Positions 24,733 to 32,782 of a DNA stretch of 64,000 nucleotides are shown one piece after another. Made by a program: the position numbers and the translations under genes. Position 1 is the first letter of the stretch; every line of letters starts with the position of its first letter. The DNA comes from Paraplanobispora takensis (GTDB lineage: Bacteria > Actinomycetota > Actinomycetes > Streptosporangiales > Streptosporangiaceae), in contig NZ_BOOK01000027.1 in the NCBI RefSeq assembly GCF_016863195.1, positions 62,001 to 126,000 on the forward strand. The letters run 5' to 3'. The notes beneath the pieces are model-generated. The model worked only from the letters and a program-made list of their open reading frames with translations. It was not told the DNA's origin and did no database searches.

Positions 24733-26781
24733 ATGCCGAGATCTCTGTTACGGGCCGCGTCCGCCGTTCTGCTGACGCTGGCCGCCCTGAACGTCCCCGC
24801 CGCGCACGCCGATGACACCGGTGACGCCGCCCCGGTCGCCGTGACCGTCAACGCCCGTGCCGCGCTCGCCCCCGTCCCCGAGACCGGCATCGGTACCAAC
24901 CATGCGATCTGGGACAGCAACCTGGGCACCGACGCGACCGCGGACCTGCTCAAGGACGCGGGCATGAAGCTGCTGCGCTATCCCGGCGGCTCCTACTCCG
25001 ACATCTACCACTGGGCCGACCACACCGCTCCCGGCGGCTACGTGGCGCCCGACACCGACTTCGAGACGTTCATGCGCGGCGTACGACGCATCGGGGCGCA
25101 GCCGATGGTGACCGCCAACTACGGCACCGGCACCGCGCAGGAGGCCGCGGCCTGGGTACGGCACGCCAACGTCACCAAGGGCTACGGCGTCAAGTACTGG
25201 GAGATCGGCAACGAGAACTACGGCAACGGCCACTACGGCACCGCCTGGGAGGCGGACGACCACGCCGACAAGAGCCCGGCCGAGTACGCGCGCCACGTCG
25301 TGGCCTACTCCGACGCGATGAAGGCCGTCGACCCGACCATCGAGATCGGCGCGGTGCTGACCACCCCGGCCAACTGGCCCGACGCGCTGGTCGGCGACGG
25401 CGACGCCGGCAGCTGGAACGAGGTCGTCCTGTCCACCGCCGGGCAGAAGATCGACTTCGTGATCCTGCACTGGTACCCCGGCGCCCTGGACAAAACCGCG
25501 CAGATCCCCGACATGATCCACCTCGTTCGCCGGCAGATCGCCGAGCACGCCGGGGCCGGCTCCGAGCGGATCGGCATCGCGATGACCGAGTTCAACACCG
25601 GCAGCAGCAGCAACGGCACCAACACCCAGCCCGGCGCGCTGGCCGCCGCCGACGCCTACGCGACGCTGCTGGCCAACGGGGTGTTCACCGTCGACTGGTG
25701 GAACGTCCACAACGGCATCGGCAACGTCACCCAGGTCGAGGGGCACACCGACTACGGCGACTTCGGCCTGCTGTCGAGCGGGACGTGCACCTCCGACGGC
25801 AGCGTCTGCGAACCGGCGCTGAACACGCCCTTCGCGCCGTACTACGCGATCCAGATGGTGAGCAGGTTCGCCCGCCCCGGCGACCGGTTCATCCGGGCCG
25901 CGAGCGACCAGGCGAAGGTCGCCGCGCACGCCGTACGCCGCGCCGACGGCGGGCTGGCCGTCCTGATGATCAACACCTCGTCCGACACCTCCTACCCCGT
26001 CGAGATCGACTACTCCGGCTTCAGCCCGGCGTCCGGGGCTCCCACGGTGCTGACCCACACCAACGGCGCCACGGGCATCACCAGTGCGACCGCGGGCAGC
26101 GCGACCGGCCAGACGCTGCCGCCCCTGTCGCTGACCGCGGTCATCCTGCGTCCCGCCTCCGCCCAGCCGGGCCTGCCGGGTGCGCCGGGGCAGCCGGCGG
26201 CCTCGGACGTGACGGACGGGACCGCCACGATCTCCTGGCCCGCCGCCCCCGCCGGTGCGCGCCCGATCGTGAAGTACGAGGTCTACCGTCAGAACGGAGC
26301 CGTCAGCGAGCAGATCGGCGAGACCGACGGCACCTCGCTCACCGCCGCCAACCTGCGGCCGGGCACGCGCTACACGGTCAACGTGATCGCTCGGGACAGC
26401 GGCGGCGGCGTCTCCCCGCCCTCCGCGCCGCTGACGTTCACGACCGGCACGCCCGCCTCCGGTTCCTGCTCGGTACGGCTGACCAAACAGACCGACTGGG
26501 CCAGCGGCTACGTCGGCGCCGTCGAGATCACCAACCACGGCGCGCCGGTCAACGGCTGGACCCTGACCTTCAGCTGGCCCACGACCTGGCAGAGCCTGGG
26601 CAGCGGCTGGAGCGCCGTCTGGACGCAGAACGGGCGGGAGGTCAAGGTCGTCAACGAGCCCGGCAACGGCTCGCTGCCCACCGGCGCGACGGCCACGATC
26701 GGATTCGTCGGCAACTACAGCGGACCGAACGTGCTGCCCTCCGTCTTCACCCTCAACGGAACCGTCTGCATGACCCGGTGA
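24733..26781 (+). CDS. secreted glycoside hydrolase (GH-A clan, arabinofuranosidase-like) with FN3 and CBM2
   Basis: 682-aa secreted enzyme. The signal peptide is residues 1-26. The catalytic (beta/alpha)8 domain has WEIGNENYGNGHYG, carrying the likely acid/base Glu, and AMTEFNT with the likely nucleophile Glu, both patterns of clan GH-A families such as GH51/GH39. A FN3 domain follows (KYEVYRQNG, LRPGTRYTVNVIA), then a C-terminal CBM2 cellulose/xylan-binding module with its boundary Cys pair (GSCSV, GTVC) and surface Trp. GAGG lies 7 bp before ATG 24733. It degrades plant polysaccharide side chains outside the cell; exact specificity is not shown. Confidence 0.88.
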   Translation: MPRSLLRAASAVLLTLAALNVPAAHADDTGDAAPVAVTVNARAALAPVPETGIGTNHAIWDSNLGTDATADLLKDAGMKLLRYPGGSYSDIYHWADHTAPGGYVAPDTDFETFMRGVRRIGAQPMVTANYGTGTAQEAAAWVRHANVTKGYGVKYWEIGNENYGNGHYGTAWEADDHADKSPAEYARHVVAYSDAMKAVDPTIEIGAVLTTPANWPDALVGDGDAGSWNEVVLSTAGQKIDFVILHWYPGALDKTAQIPDMIHLVRRQIAEHAGAGSERIGIAMTEFNTGSSSNGTNTQPGALAAADAYATLLANGVFTVDWWNVHNGIGNVTQVEGHTDYGDFGLLSSGTCTSDGSVCEPALNTPFAPYYAIQMVSRFARPGDRFIRAASDQAKVAAHAVRRADGGLAVLMINTSSDTSYPVEIDYSGFSPASGAPTVLTHTNGATGITSATAGSATGQTLPPLSLTAVILRPASAQPGLPGAPGQPAASDVTDGTATISWPAAPAGARPIVKYEVYRQNGAVSEQIGETDGTSLTAANLRPGTRYTVNVIARDSGGGVSPPSAPLTFTTGTPASGSCSVRLTKQTDWASGYVGAVEITNHGAPVNGWTLTFSWPTTWQSLGSGWSAVWTQNGREVKVVNEPGNGSLPTGATATIGFVGNYSGPNVLPSVFTLNGTVCMTR

Positions 26782-26864
26782 CAGCGGCCCGGGGCCGGAC
26801 GGACCGGCCCCGGGCCGACTCGGACTCGGGCCGCCTCGGGCTCGGGCCGCCTCGGACTCGGGCG

Positions 26865-29660
26865 TCAGGTGCTTTCGAGGAGGGCGCGCACCTCGTCGGT
26901 CTCGGGGACACCGAGCTCCTCGTAGAGCCGCAGGGCCGCGCGTCCGTGCTCGCGCGCCCGGTCGTCGTGTGCGAGGCTCAGGTGGGCCCTGGCCAGGCCG
27001 TCGTGCGCGCGGGCCTGCTCGGGCCGGTTGCGGGCCGTACCGGCGAGGGCGAGCGCCGCGGTGTGCTCGTCGACCGCCCGCGCCGGATCGCCCAGCGACA
27101 GGACCGCCTCGCCCAGCCCGTTGAAGGCCGCGGCCTCGTCGCTGCCGTTGCCCATGGCCCGGTAGAGCCTCCCGGCCTCGCGATGGCGGGCCATCGCCTC
27201 CTCGGCCCTGCCCTGGTGCCGCAGGGCCACGCCGATGTGGTTGAGGACGCGCGCCTCGCCCAGCGTGTTGCCCTCCTTGCGGTGCAGGGCCAGGGCCAGG
27301 TCCAGATGGCGGCGGGCCTCCTCGTGGCGGCCCGTCTGGACCAGGATCATGCCGAGGTCGGCGAGCACGAACCCCTCCCGGGACCAGTCGCCGGCGATCC
27401 GGGTGAGGTCGAGCGCCTGCTTGAGGTACTGCTCGGCCCTGGCGCTCTCGCGGCGGCGCCAGGCCACGTTGCCGAGGGCGTTGAGCGCGAGCGACCTCTC
27501 ATACGCGTCATCGCAGGCCTCGAGCGCCTGGTGGGCGAGGTCCTCGGACCGCTCGTAGTCGCCGCGCCGCCAGTGGGTCCAGGAGAGGTCGGCGAGCGCC
27601 CGGCCCGGCGGCATGGCGCGCTCCCCGAGCGCGCGGCTGCGCTGCAGCGCGATGGAGTGCAGGGTCAGGGCGTCGTCGTGGTGGGCCTGGCGGTCGAGGT
27701 AGGGGCTCAGCGCCACGGCGAGGTGGCTGATGCACACGTTGGGCCCGTGGACCACGGTCGCGATGATGTTGGAGCGCTCGGCGTCGAGCCAGCCGATGGC
27801 CTCGGCCGCCCCGCCGACGGGCTCCACGGGCGTGATCTGGGGCGGCATGTTCGGCCGGTCGGGGACGCTGTGGGGGAACAGCTGCTTGACCGCCGAGCGG
27901 GACCGGTGCAGATAGTGCAGCAGCAGGCGCATGAGCGCGGGGTCGTCCTCGGCGAGGGAGCGGGCGTGCTCGCGCAGCAGGTCGTGCAGGGTGTAACGGC
28001 CCGGCTCGCGCTGCAGGAGCATGTGCGCGTCCAGGAGGTTCTCCAGCAGATCCTCGGCCTCGAACACCGAGACGTCGGCCAGGGCCGCCGCGGCGTGCGG
28101 CTCGATGTCCTGGCCGGGCGCCAGCCCGAGCAGCCGGAACATCCGCTGCTCCGCCGTACTGAGCTGCTCGTACGAGACCGTGAACGCCGCCGCGACGCTC
28201 CGCTCGGAGGTCGCCAGTTCGGCGAGCCGCCGCCGCTCGTCGTGCAGGCGTCCGGCCAGGTAGGACACCGTCCACCGGGGCCGGTGCTGCAGGCGCGCCG
28301 CGGAGATCCGGATGGCCAGCGGAAGGTATCCGCACAACTCCAGCACCTGGCGTACGGCCTCCGGCTCACCGGCGGCCCGCTCGCCCACGATGCTCCCGAA
28401 GAGCGCGACGGCGTCCTCGGACGGCAGCACCTCCACCGACAGCGCGTGCGCGCCGTCCAGGCCGATCAGCCGCCGCCGGCTGGTGATCAGCAGGAGGCTG
28501 TCGGAGACGCCGGGGAGCAGCGGGCGCACGTGCTCGTCGTCGGCCACGTTGTCGAGGACGACGACCACGCGGCGCTGCGCCAGCTCCGCGCGCCACAGGG
28601 CGCTCCGCTCGGCCTCCGCCGTCGGGACGTCGGTCAGGCCGAGCTGCCGCAGCAGGGCCTCGAGCGCGGCGGAGGCCGGGAGCGGATCCTGACCCGCGGT
28701 GTGCGCCCGCATGTCGATGAAGAGCTGGCCGTCCGGGAAACGGCCGGCCAGGCGGTGGGCGGCGCGGACCGCGAGCGTGGTCTTGCCGATGCCGGCCATG
28801 CCGTCGATCGTCACGATCGTGCTCATGTGCTCCGCGACGAGCCGGTCCAGTTCGGTGGTACGGCCGGCGAAGTCGGGGATGTCGTAGGGCAGGAAGTTCG
28901 ACCGGGCCTTCTCCCTGACCTCGGTCTCGGCCTCGGTCTCGGGCTTGACCTGGAGCGCGGGGGCGTCGGCCAGGACCGCCCGCTCCAGCTCGGCGAAGGC
29001 GTGGCCGGGGTCGAGGCCCTGCTCCTCGGCGAGAGCCGTACGGTACGACCGGGCCGCGGCCAGGGCGTCGGCCTGCCGCCCGGAGCGGTGCAGGGCCAGG
29101 ACGAGCTGGCCGACGAGGCGCTCCCGCAGCGGGTTGGCCGCCACGTGGCCGGCCAGCTCGTCGAGCACCCGGGCGTGGCGACCCGCCTCGAGCTCGGCCT
29201 CCATGAGGCGCTCGACCGCCGTCAGCCGCCGGTCGTCCAGCAGCGCGCGGGAGCCCTGCGCGTAACCGGCCTGCACGTCGGCCAGCGCGTCGCCGTTCCA
29301 CAGCTCCAGCGCGTCCCGGAACCGTCCCTCCGCGACCAGGTCGGCGAAGTCCTGCACGTCGAGCTGGCCGGGCTCGGGGAGCGCGACGTAGCCGCCCGGC
29401 CGGGTCTGGAGGATGTGGTCGGCGCCGACGCCGCGCAGCGCCCTGCGGAGGGCGGTGATCGCGGCGTGGATCTGCGACCGGGCGGTGTCGGGCTGGTCGT
29501 AGCCCCAGACGGCGTCGATCAGCTTCTCCATGCTGATCACCCGTCCGGCGTTGAGCAGCAGGTAGGCGAGCACCGCGCGATGCCGCGGAGCGATGCCTTG
29601 CACCGCACCGCCGTCGGCGGTCACCTGCACCGGGCCCAAGAGCGTGAAGCGTGTCCCCAC
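26865..29660 (-). CDS. AfsR/SARP family transcriptional regulator with NB-ARC and TPR
   Basis: 931-aa regulator. Residues 1-95 are a winged-helix OmpR-type DNA-binding domain (FTLLGPVQV, RAVLAYLLLNAG), then a bacterial transcriptional activator domain to about 240, an NB-ARC/STAND ATPase (Walker A GMAGIGKTT near residue 290; VVVVLDNVADD Walker B) and C-terminal TPR repeats (ALNALGNVAWRR, ALDLTRIAGDWSREG) to the end. The start GTG 29660 has GGAAGG 6 bp upstream. It is divergent from an AhpD/ABM pair. SARPs usually activate secondary metabolism, but no biosynthetic cluster is visible here. Confidence 0.94.
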   Translation of the reverse strand: MGTRFTLLGPVQVTADGGAVQGIAPRHRAVLAYLLLNAGRVISMEKLIDAVWGYDQPDTARSQIHAAITALRRALRGVGADHILQTRPGGYVALPEPGQLDVQDFADLVAEGRFRDALELWNGDALADVQAGYAQGSRALLDDRRLTAVERLMEAELEAGRHARVLDELAGHVAANPLRERLVGQLVLALHRSGRQADALAAARSYRTALAEEQGLDPGHAFAELERAVLADAPALQVKPETEAETEVREKARSNFLPYDIPDFAGRTTELDRLVAEHMSTIVTIDGMAGIGKTTLAVRAAHRLAGRFPDGQLFIDMRAHTAGQDPLPASAALEALLRQLGLTDVPTAEAERSALWRAELAQRRVVVVLDNVADDEHVRPLLPGVSDSLLLITSRRRLIGLDGAHALSVEVLPSEDAVALFGSIVGERAAGEPEAVRQVLELCGYLPLAIRISAARLQHRPRWTVSYLAGRLHDERRRLAELATSERSVAAAFTVSYEQLSTAEQRMFRLLGLAPGQDIEPHAAAALADVSVFEAEDLLENLLDAHMLLQREPGRYTLHDLLREHARSLAEDDPALMRLLLHYLHRSRSAVKQLFPHSVPDRPNMPPQITPVEPVGGAAEAIGWLDAERSNIIATVVHGPNVCISHLAVALSPYLDRQAHHDDALTLHSIALQRSRALGERAMPPGRALADLSWTHWRRGDYERSEDLAHQALEACDDAYERSLALNALGNVAWRRRESARAEQYLKQALDLTRIAGDWSREGFVLADLGMILVQTGRHEEARRHLDLALALHRKEGNTLGEARVLNHIGVALRHQGRAEEAMARHREAGRLYRAMGNGSDEAAAFNGLGEAVLSLGDPARAVDEHTAALALAGTARNRPEQARAHDGLARAHLSLAHDDRAREHGRAALRLYEELGVPETDEVRALLEST

Positions 29661-29779
29661 GTATCGCCTTCCATCGTCGACGCATCGCGAATGTATCAAC
29701 CCGGACAGACATCCTCATTCTCGTCAGCACAACGGCACCGCCGAGACCGGCACGACGACACCGCTGAGGAGCGAGAACG

Positions 29780-30232
29780 ATGCAAGCACGGATGAAGAAC
29801 CCCGCCACGGTCATTCCGGCCACGATGCAGCCGATCCAGGGGCTGATGCAGGCCGTCCAGTCGCAGAACGTCCCCGAGGAGCTCCTGGACCTGGTGCACC
29901 TGCGGGTCAGCCAGATCAACGGCTGCAGCTTCTGCGTGGACGGCGGCCTGAAGAAGCTCAGGAAGCTGGGCGTGAGCGACGAGCGGATCGGCCTGGTGTC
30001 CGCCTGGCGCGAGGCGCCGTACTACACCGACGCCGAGCGCGCCGCCCTGCAGCTGGCCGAGGCCGCCACCCGGCTGGCCGACCGCGCCGACGCGGTGCCC
30101 GACGAGATCTGGGACGCGGCCACCGACCACTTCGACGAGCAGGAACTGGCCACGATCCTCCTGATGATCGCCGTGACCAACCTTTTCAACCGCCTCAACG
30201 CCCCCATCCGGCAGACCGCCGGCACCTGGTGA
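29780..30232 (+). CDS. carboxymuconolactone decarboxylase / AhpD-like alkylhydroperoxidase
   Basis: 150-aa AhpD-fold protein. The redox motif CSFC lies in INGCSFCVDGG, with the His lacking at the exact AhpD position, so peroxidase activity is likely but not certain. The C-terminal helix region is TILLMIAVTNLFNRLN, typical of CMD proteins. GAGGAG stands before the ATG. It begins a two-gene operon (next gene 15 bp later) divergent from AfsR. Confidence 0.92.
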   Translation: MQARMKNPATVIPATMQPIQGLMQAVQSQNVPEELLDLVHLRVSQINGCSFCVDGGLKKLRKLGVSDERIGLVSAWREAPYYTDAERAALQLAEAATRLADRADAVPDEIWDAATDHFDEQELATILLMIAVTNLFNRLNAPIRQTAGTW

Positions 30233-30247
30233 AGGAATCGGTCTCCC

Positions 30248-30538
30248 ATGTCTGTCATCCGGTCCCACACCTACTCGGTCGACCCCGCCGACCTGGAGGA
30301 GTTCCTGGCCCGCCGGGCCTCGCTGATCGGCACCGTCCGGGAGACGCATCCCGGGCTGACGACGACCCGTCTGGTCAAGCTCGACGACGGCACCTACAGC
30401 GACACCTGGCACTGGGAGAGCGGCGCGCAGATGGGCGCCGCGCTCGCCGCCATCGCCACCTTCCCGGAGTCCCCGCTGACCATGGCGCTCACCAAGGACG
30501 CGACGGCGCAGAACGGCCAGGTCGTCGACGAGCGCTGA
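30248..30538 (+). CDS. small ABM-like (dimeric alpha/beta barrel) protein
   Basis: 96-aa protein resembling antibiotic biosynthesis monooxygenase/heme-degrading IsdG-fold proteins: HTYSVDPADLEEFLARR and THPGLTTTRLVKLDDGTYSDTWHWES. Such proteins form dimeric alpha/beta barrels that act on quinol-like substrates without cofactors. GAAGGAAT stands upstream of the ATG. It is in one operon with the AhpD-like gene, and the strong terminator at 30623-30644 ends it. Confidence 0.75.
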   Translation: MSVIRSHTYSVDPADLEEFLARRASLIGTVRETHPGLTTTRLVKLDDGTYSDTWHWESGAQMGAALAAIATFPESPLTMALTKDATAQNGQVVDER

Positions 30539-30622
30539 GTCCGGCCGCCGCCCACATCGGCTGAAGCCGTACATCGCCCGCATCGATCAGCTGTGGCCTC
30601 ACAGGCTCCGAATCACAGAAAA

Positions 30623-30650
30623 GGGCTCCCCGGACGGGGAGCCCCCTTTC
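30623..30650. terminator. intrinsic terminator after the AhpD/ABM operon
   Basis: Perfect 10-bp stem GGGCTCCCCG/CGGGGAGCCC with a 2-base loop, flanked by AAAA on the left and CCTTTC on the right, so it can work in both directions. It sits about 85 bp after the ABM-like gene stop. Confidence 0.85.
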
Positions 30651-30767
30651 ACGGCCCTTTCCGCGAAGGCGCATCGGTCGACCGGGCGGACGCGCATGCC
30701 GGCGTACGGCCGGCGGATGGGAGGATGCGAAGATCGAAGACCCGCGTGACGGAAGAGAACCCCGGGC

Positions 30768-31103
30768 ATGGCCGTCATCCACCGCACCGTCCTGAAGCCG
30801 ACCAAGCTGGAACTGCTCACCGCCTGGCTCCCCTCCCGGCCGTGGTACTCCGGCGGCACGGGGAACCCGGAACCGACCAAGGCCGGCGGCTTCCGCCTGG
30901 ACGACCCGGAGGGCGAGGCCGGCATCGAGTTCATGGTGGTCACCGACGCCTCCGGCACCCATCCGGTCGCCTACCTGGTTCCGCTCACCTACCGCGGCGC
31001 CCCGCTCGACGGAGCGGAGCACGCCCTCGTCGGCACCCGCGACCGAGGCCTGTTCGCCACCCTGCGCACCCACCGCCCGGAGAGTTCGCGGGCATCGGGG
31101 TGA
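30768..31103 (+). pseudogene. truncated maltokinase N-terminal cap-like gene
   Basis: 111-aa frame beginning MAVIHRTVLKPTKLELLTAW and continuing to VPLTYRGAPLDGAEHALVGT in the way of actinomycete proteins with a maltokinase N-cap-like domain, which are usually some 180-190 aa. After residue about 90 the sequence turns into an Arg/His/Ser-rich tail and stops, so the second half is missing. No continuation was found in the other forward frames downstream; a deletion is more likely than a single frameshift. It is possibly non-functional. Confidence 0.6.
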
Positions 31104-31205
31104 AGCACGTCGATCTCCGCTGACAGCTCGGGCCGGCTTGCCCGCACGTCCCGTCCGCTGCTGTCGAATGCCCGGATCCTCACCTCCGGCACCGGCTCCG
31201 AGCCC

Positions 31206-31237
31206 GCTCAAGAGGCGGAGCCTGCCGCCTCTTGAGC
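31206..31237. terminator. 13-bp perfect hairpin, bidirectional terminator candidate
   Basis: GCTCAAGAGGCGG and its exact reverse complement are separated by AGCCTG. There is no T-run on either side. It lies between the truncated cap-like gene and the convergent secreted inhibitor gene, where a shared terminator is expected. Confidence 0.6.
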
Positions 31238-31265
31238 GGACGCGACGTCGCCGTTCAGCCCTCTA

Positions 31266-31640
31266 TCACCACGACTCGAACCGGATCGAGGTGATCTTGT
31301 CGTTGATGCTCAGCGTCGGATAGAACCTCTGCGGACCGATCTCACCGATCATGGTCGTGCAGTTGGCGCCGTCATAGAGGGTGATGCCGCGAGCCCTCCG
31401 GTTGTACGTCGAGCTGGCCTTGTTGTTGATGGACGGCGGCAGGTTCCAGCAGGTGCCGTAGTCCCAGTCTCCCCCGATGGACCACGGTCTTCCCGGATAG
31501 TTGGCGTCCACCCACAGGCAGAACGCGTTGCCGGGGCAGTCCGATCTTGCGGCGTGCGCCGGGGGCGCGCTGAGGAGCGCCCCGGTCATGGACGCCAGCG
31601 CGAGGGGGACGAGGAACCGTCGACGCAGAAACCTTCTCAT
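31266..31640 (-). CDS. secreted peptidase inhibitor family I36-like protein
   Basis: 124-aa exported protein with a Sec signal peptide (RRRFLVPLALASMTGALLSAPPAHA). The mature part of about 94 residues has CPGNAFCLW, a C-WNLPPSINNKASSTYNR segment and C-terminal TSIRF, the pattern of Streptomyces metalloproteinase inhibitor SMI-like (family I36) beta-gamma-crystallin folds. Four Cys could form two disulfides. AAAGG stands 6 bp before the ATG. Whether it inhibits a protease is not known. Confidence 0.8.
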   Translation of the reverse strand: MRRFLRRRFLVPLALASMTGALLSAPPAHAARSDCPGNAFCLWVDANYPGRPWSIGGDWDYGTCWNLPPSINNKASSTYNRRARGITLYDGANCTTMIGEIGPQRFYPTLSINDKITSIRFESW

Positions 31641-31773
31641 GCAGTGCCTTTCAGGTCCGATGAGCTACGGTCGCGCAGGTACACCGACTATCCCCGACGG
31701 CGCCACGAAGATCAAGATGAGCCCCGCCCACGCGGCCGGGGCCCGCAGCGGCGTCGTCGAACCGTGTCCGGCC

Positions 31774-32592
31774 TCACGCGTAGTCGGCGCGCGGCTGGAC
31801 GATGCCGGGTCCGCCGGTGTGCGGCGTGGGAACGTAGCCCTCCGCGGGAGCCGGAAGGGCGGCGACGCAGTCCGGCGAGCAGGCGTTGACCAGGAACGGC
31901 AGCACATCGGCGCCGACCCGCAAGGAGATCCAGACCTGGTGGAGCCCGGCCGCGGCGATCGGCCGGTCGCAGACGCTGCATGCCCGGATCGACTCGGCGC
32001 CCCACACCTCGGGGTCGAGGTCGCCGAGGTCGAGGTCGCGGGTCGAGGTCCTGCCCGGCTGGAGCGGAGGGAACGGCGGCCGGATCTTGGCGTTGCCGTA
32101 CAGCGAGCGGATGCTGACCGTGCCGGACTTCAACCGCGGGCACCGGATCAGCTCGTAGGGAAACCAGTGCAGGCGGTTCGAGGTGTACGGGGTGAAGCGC
32201 TGCAGGCCGGTCATGGCACCGATCTCGGGCGGGATCCGCACCAGGTTGCTGCCGTAGAGCATCAGGTGCCTGACCTCGGTGAGCTTGGCGATGGTCGGCG
32301 GCAGGGTGATGATCTGACGCTGTTCCTCGGGGCTGAGCCCGGCCAGGGGCCGGAACTCCTCCCGGCCGTCGGCCGCCGCCTCTTCCACCGCCTCGAGCAG
32401 GCGATGCCAGGCGGCGGACGTCGTGTCCTGACGCTGGGCGTGGAAACGGACCACGCGCGGCCGGCGGATCCGGTACTGATCGAAACACCGGCAGATCTCC
32501 TTGCCGGCCGCATGCCCGCCCTCACCGACGGCGCCGGTCCGTCGGTCTGCTGCCGGGGGCGGGGGCGGGGGCGGGGTGACGTCGTCCTGCAT
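31774..32592 (-). CDS. leucine-rich repeat protein with proline tract and Cys-rich C-terminus
   Basis: 272-aa cytosolic protein. After MQDDVT comes a run of Pro residues, then a basic CRCFDQYRIRRPR segment, a Glu/Ala-rich helix, and a few LRR-like units (ITLPPTIAKLTEVRHLMLYG, LVRIPPEIGAMTGLQRF). A later CSVCDRP with CSPDC could be a zinc ribbon. The start is ATG 32592; the longer open frame is antisense to the PBP-like gene. The function is unknown; such proteins recur in Streptomyces-like genomes as solitary genes. Confidence 0.78.
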   Translation of the reverse strand: MQDDVTPPPPPPPAADRRTGAVGEGGHAAGKEICRCFDQYRIRRPRVVRFHAQRQDTTSAAWHRLLEAVEEAAADGREEFRPLAGLSPEEQRQIITLPPTIAKLTEVRHLMLYGSNLVRIPPEIGAMTGLQRFTPYTSNRLHWFPYELIRCPRLKSGTVSIRSLYGNAKIRPPFPPLQPGRTSTRDLDLGDLDPEVWGAESIRACSVCDRPIAAAGLHQVWISLRVGADVLPFLVNACSPDCVAALPAPAEGYVPTPHTGGPGIVQPRADYA

Positions 32593-32782
32593 GGACGCAC
32601 GGTAGCGCGATCCGTCTCTTGCCTGAATCAACCGGGACGACCGGCTCCCGGAGACGGGGAAGAGACCGGGTGAGCACCGGAGGCGAGAAGGCCGCCGCCG
32701 CCGTTCCGGATTCCGGCCGGTTGTCCGAGCCGCACCGTTCCCGGATGATCCGAATATCGAGTGAGGTGCACCGGGGGCGACG

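Noticed and set aside
25698-29795. Very long open frame on the plus strand (1365 codons) across the glycosidase end and the AfsR gene
   Set aside because: It is the antisense and out-of-frame shadow of two clear genes; composition is Arg/Gly/Pro-rich without motifs, as expected from high third-position GC.
26865-30538. Secondary-metabolite cluster around the AfsR gene
   Set aside because: Only an AhpD-like and an ABM-like gene accompany it; no PKS, NRPS, terpene or RiPP core gene is seen.
30989-31192. Minus-strand frame over the end of the maltokinase-cap-like gene
   Set aside because: It has some coding look, but no start signal, and it overlaps a domain-bearing frame on the other strand.
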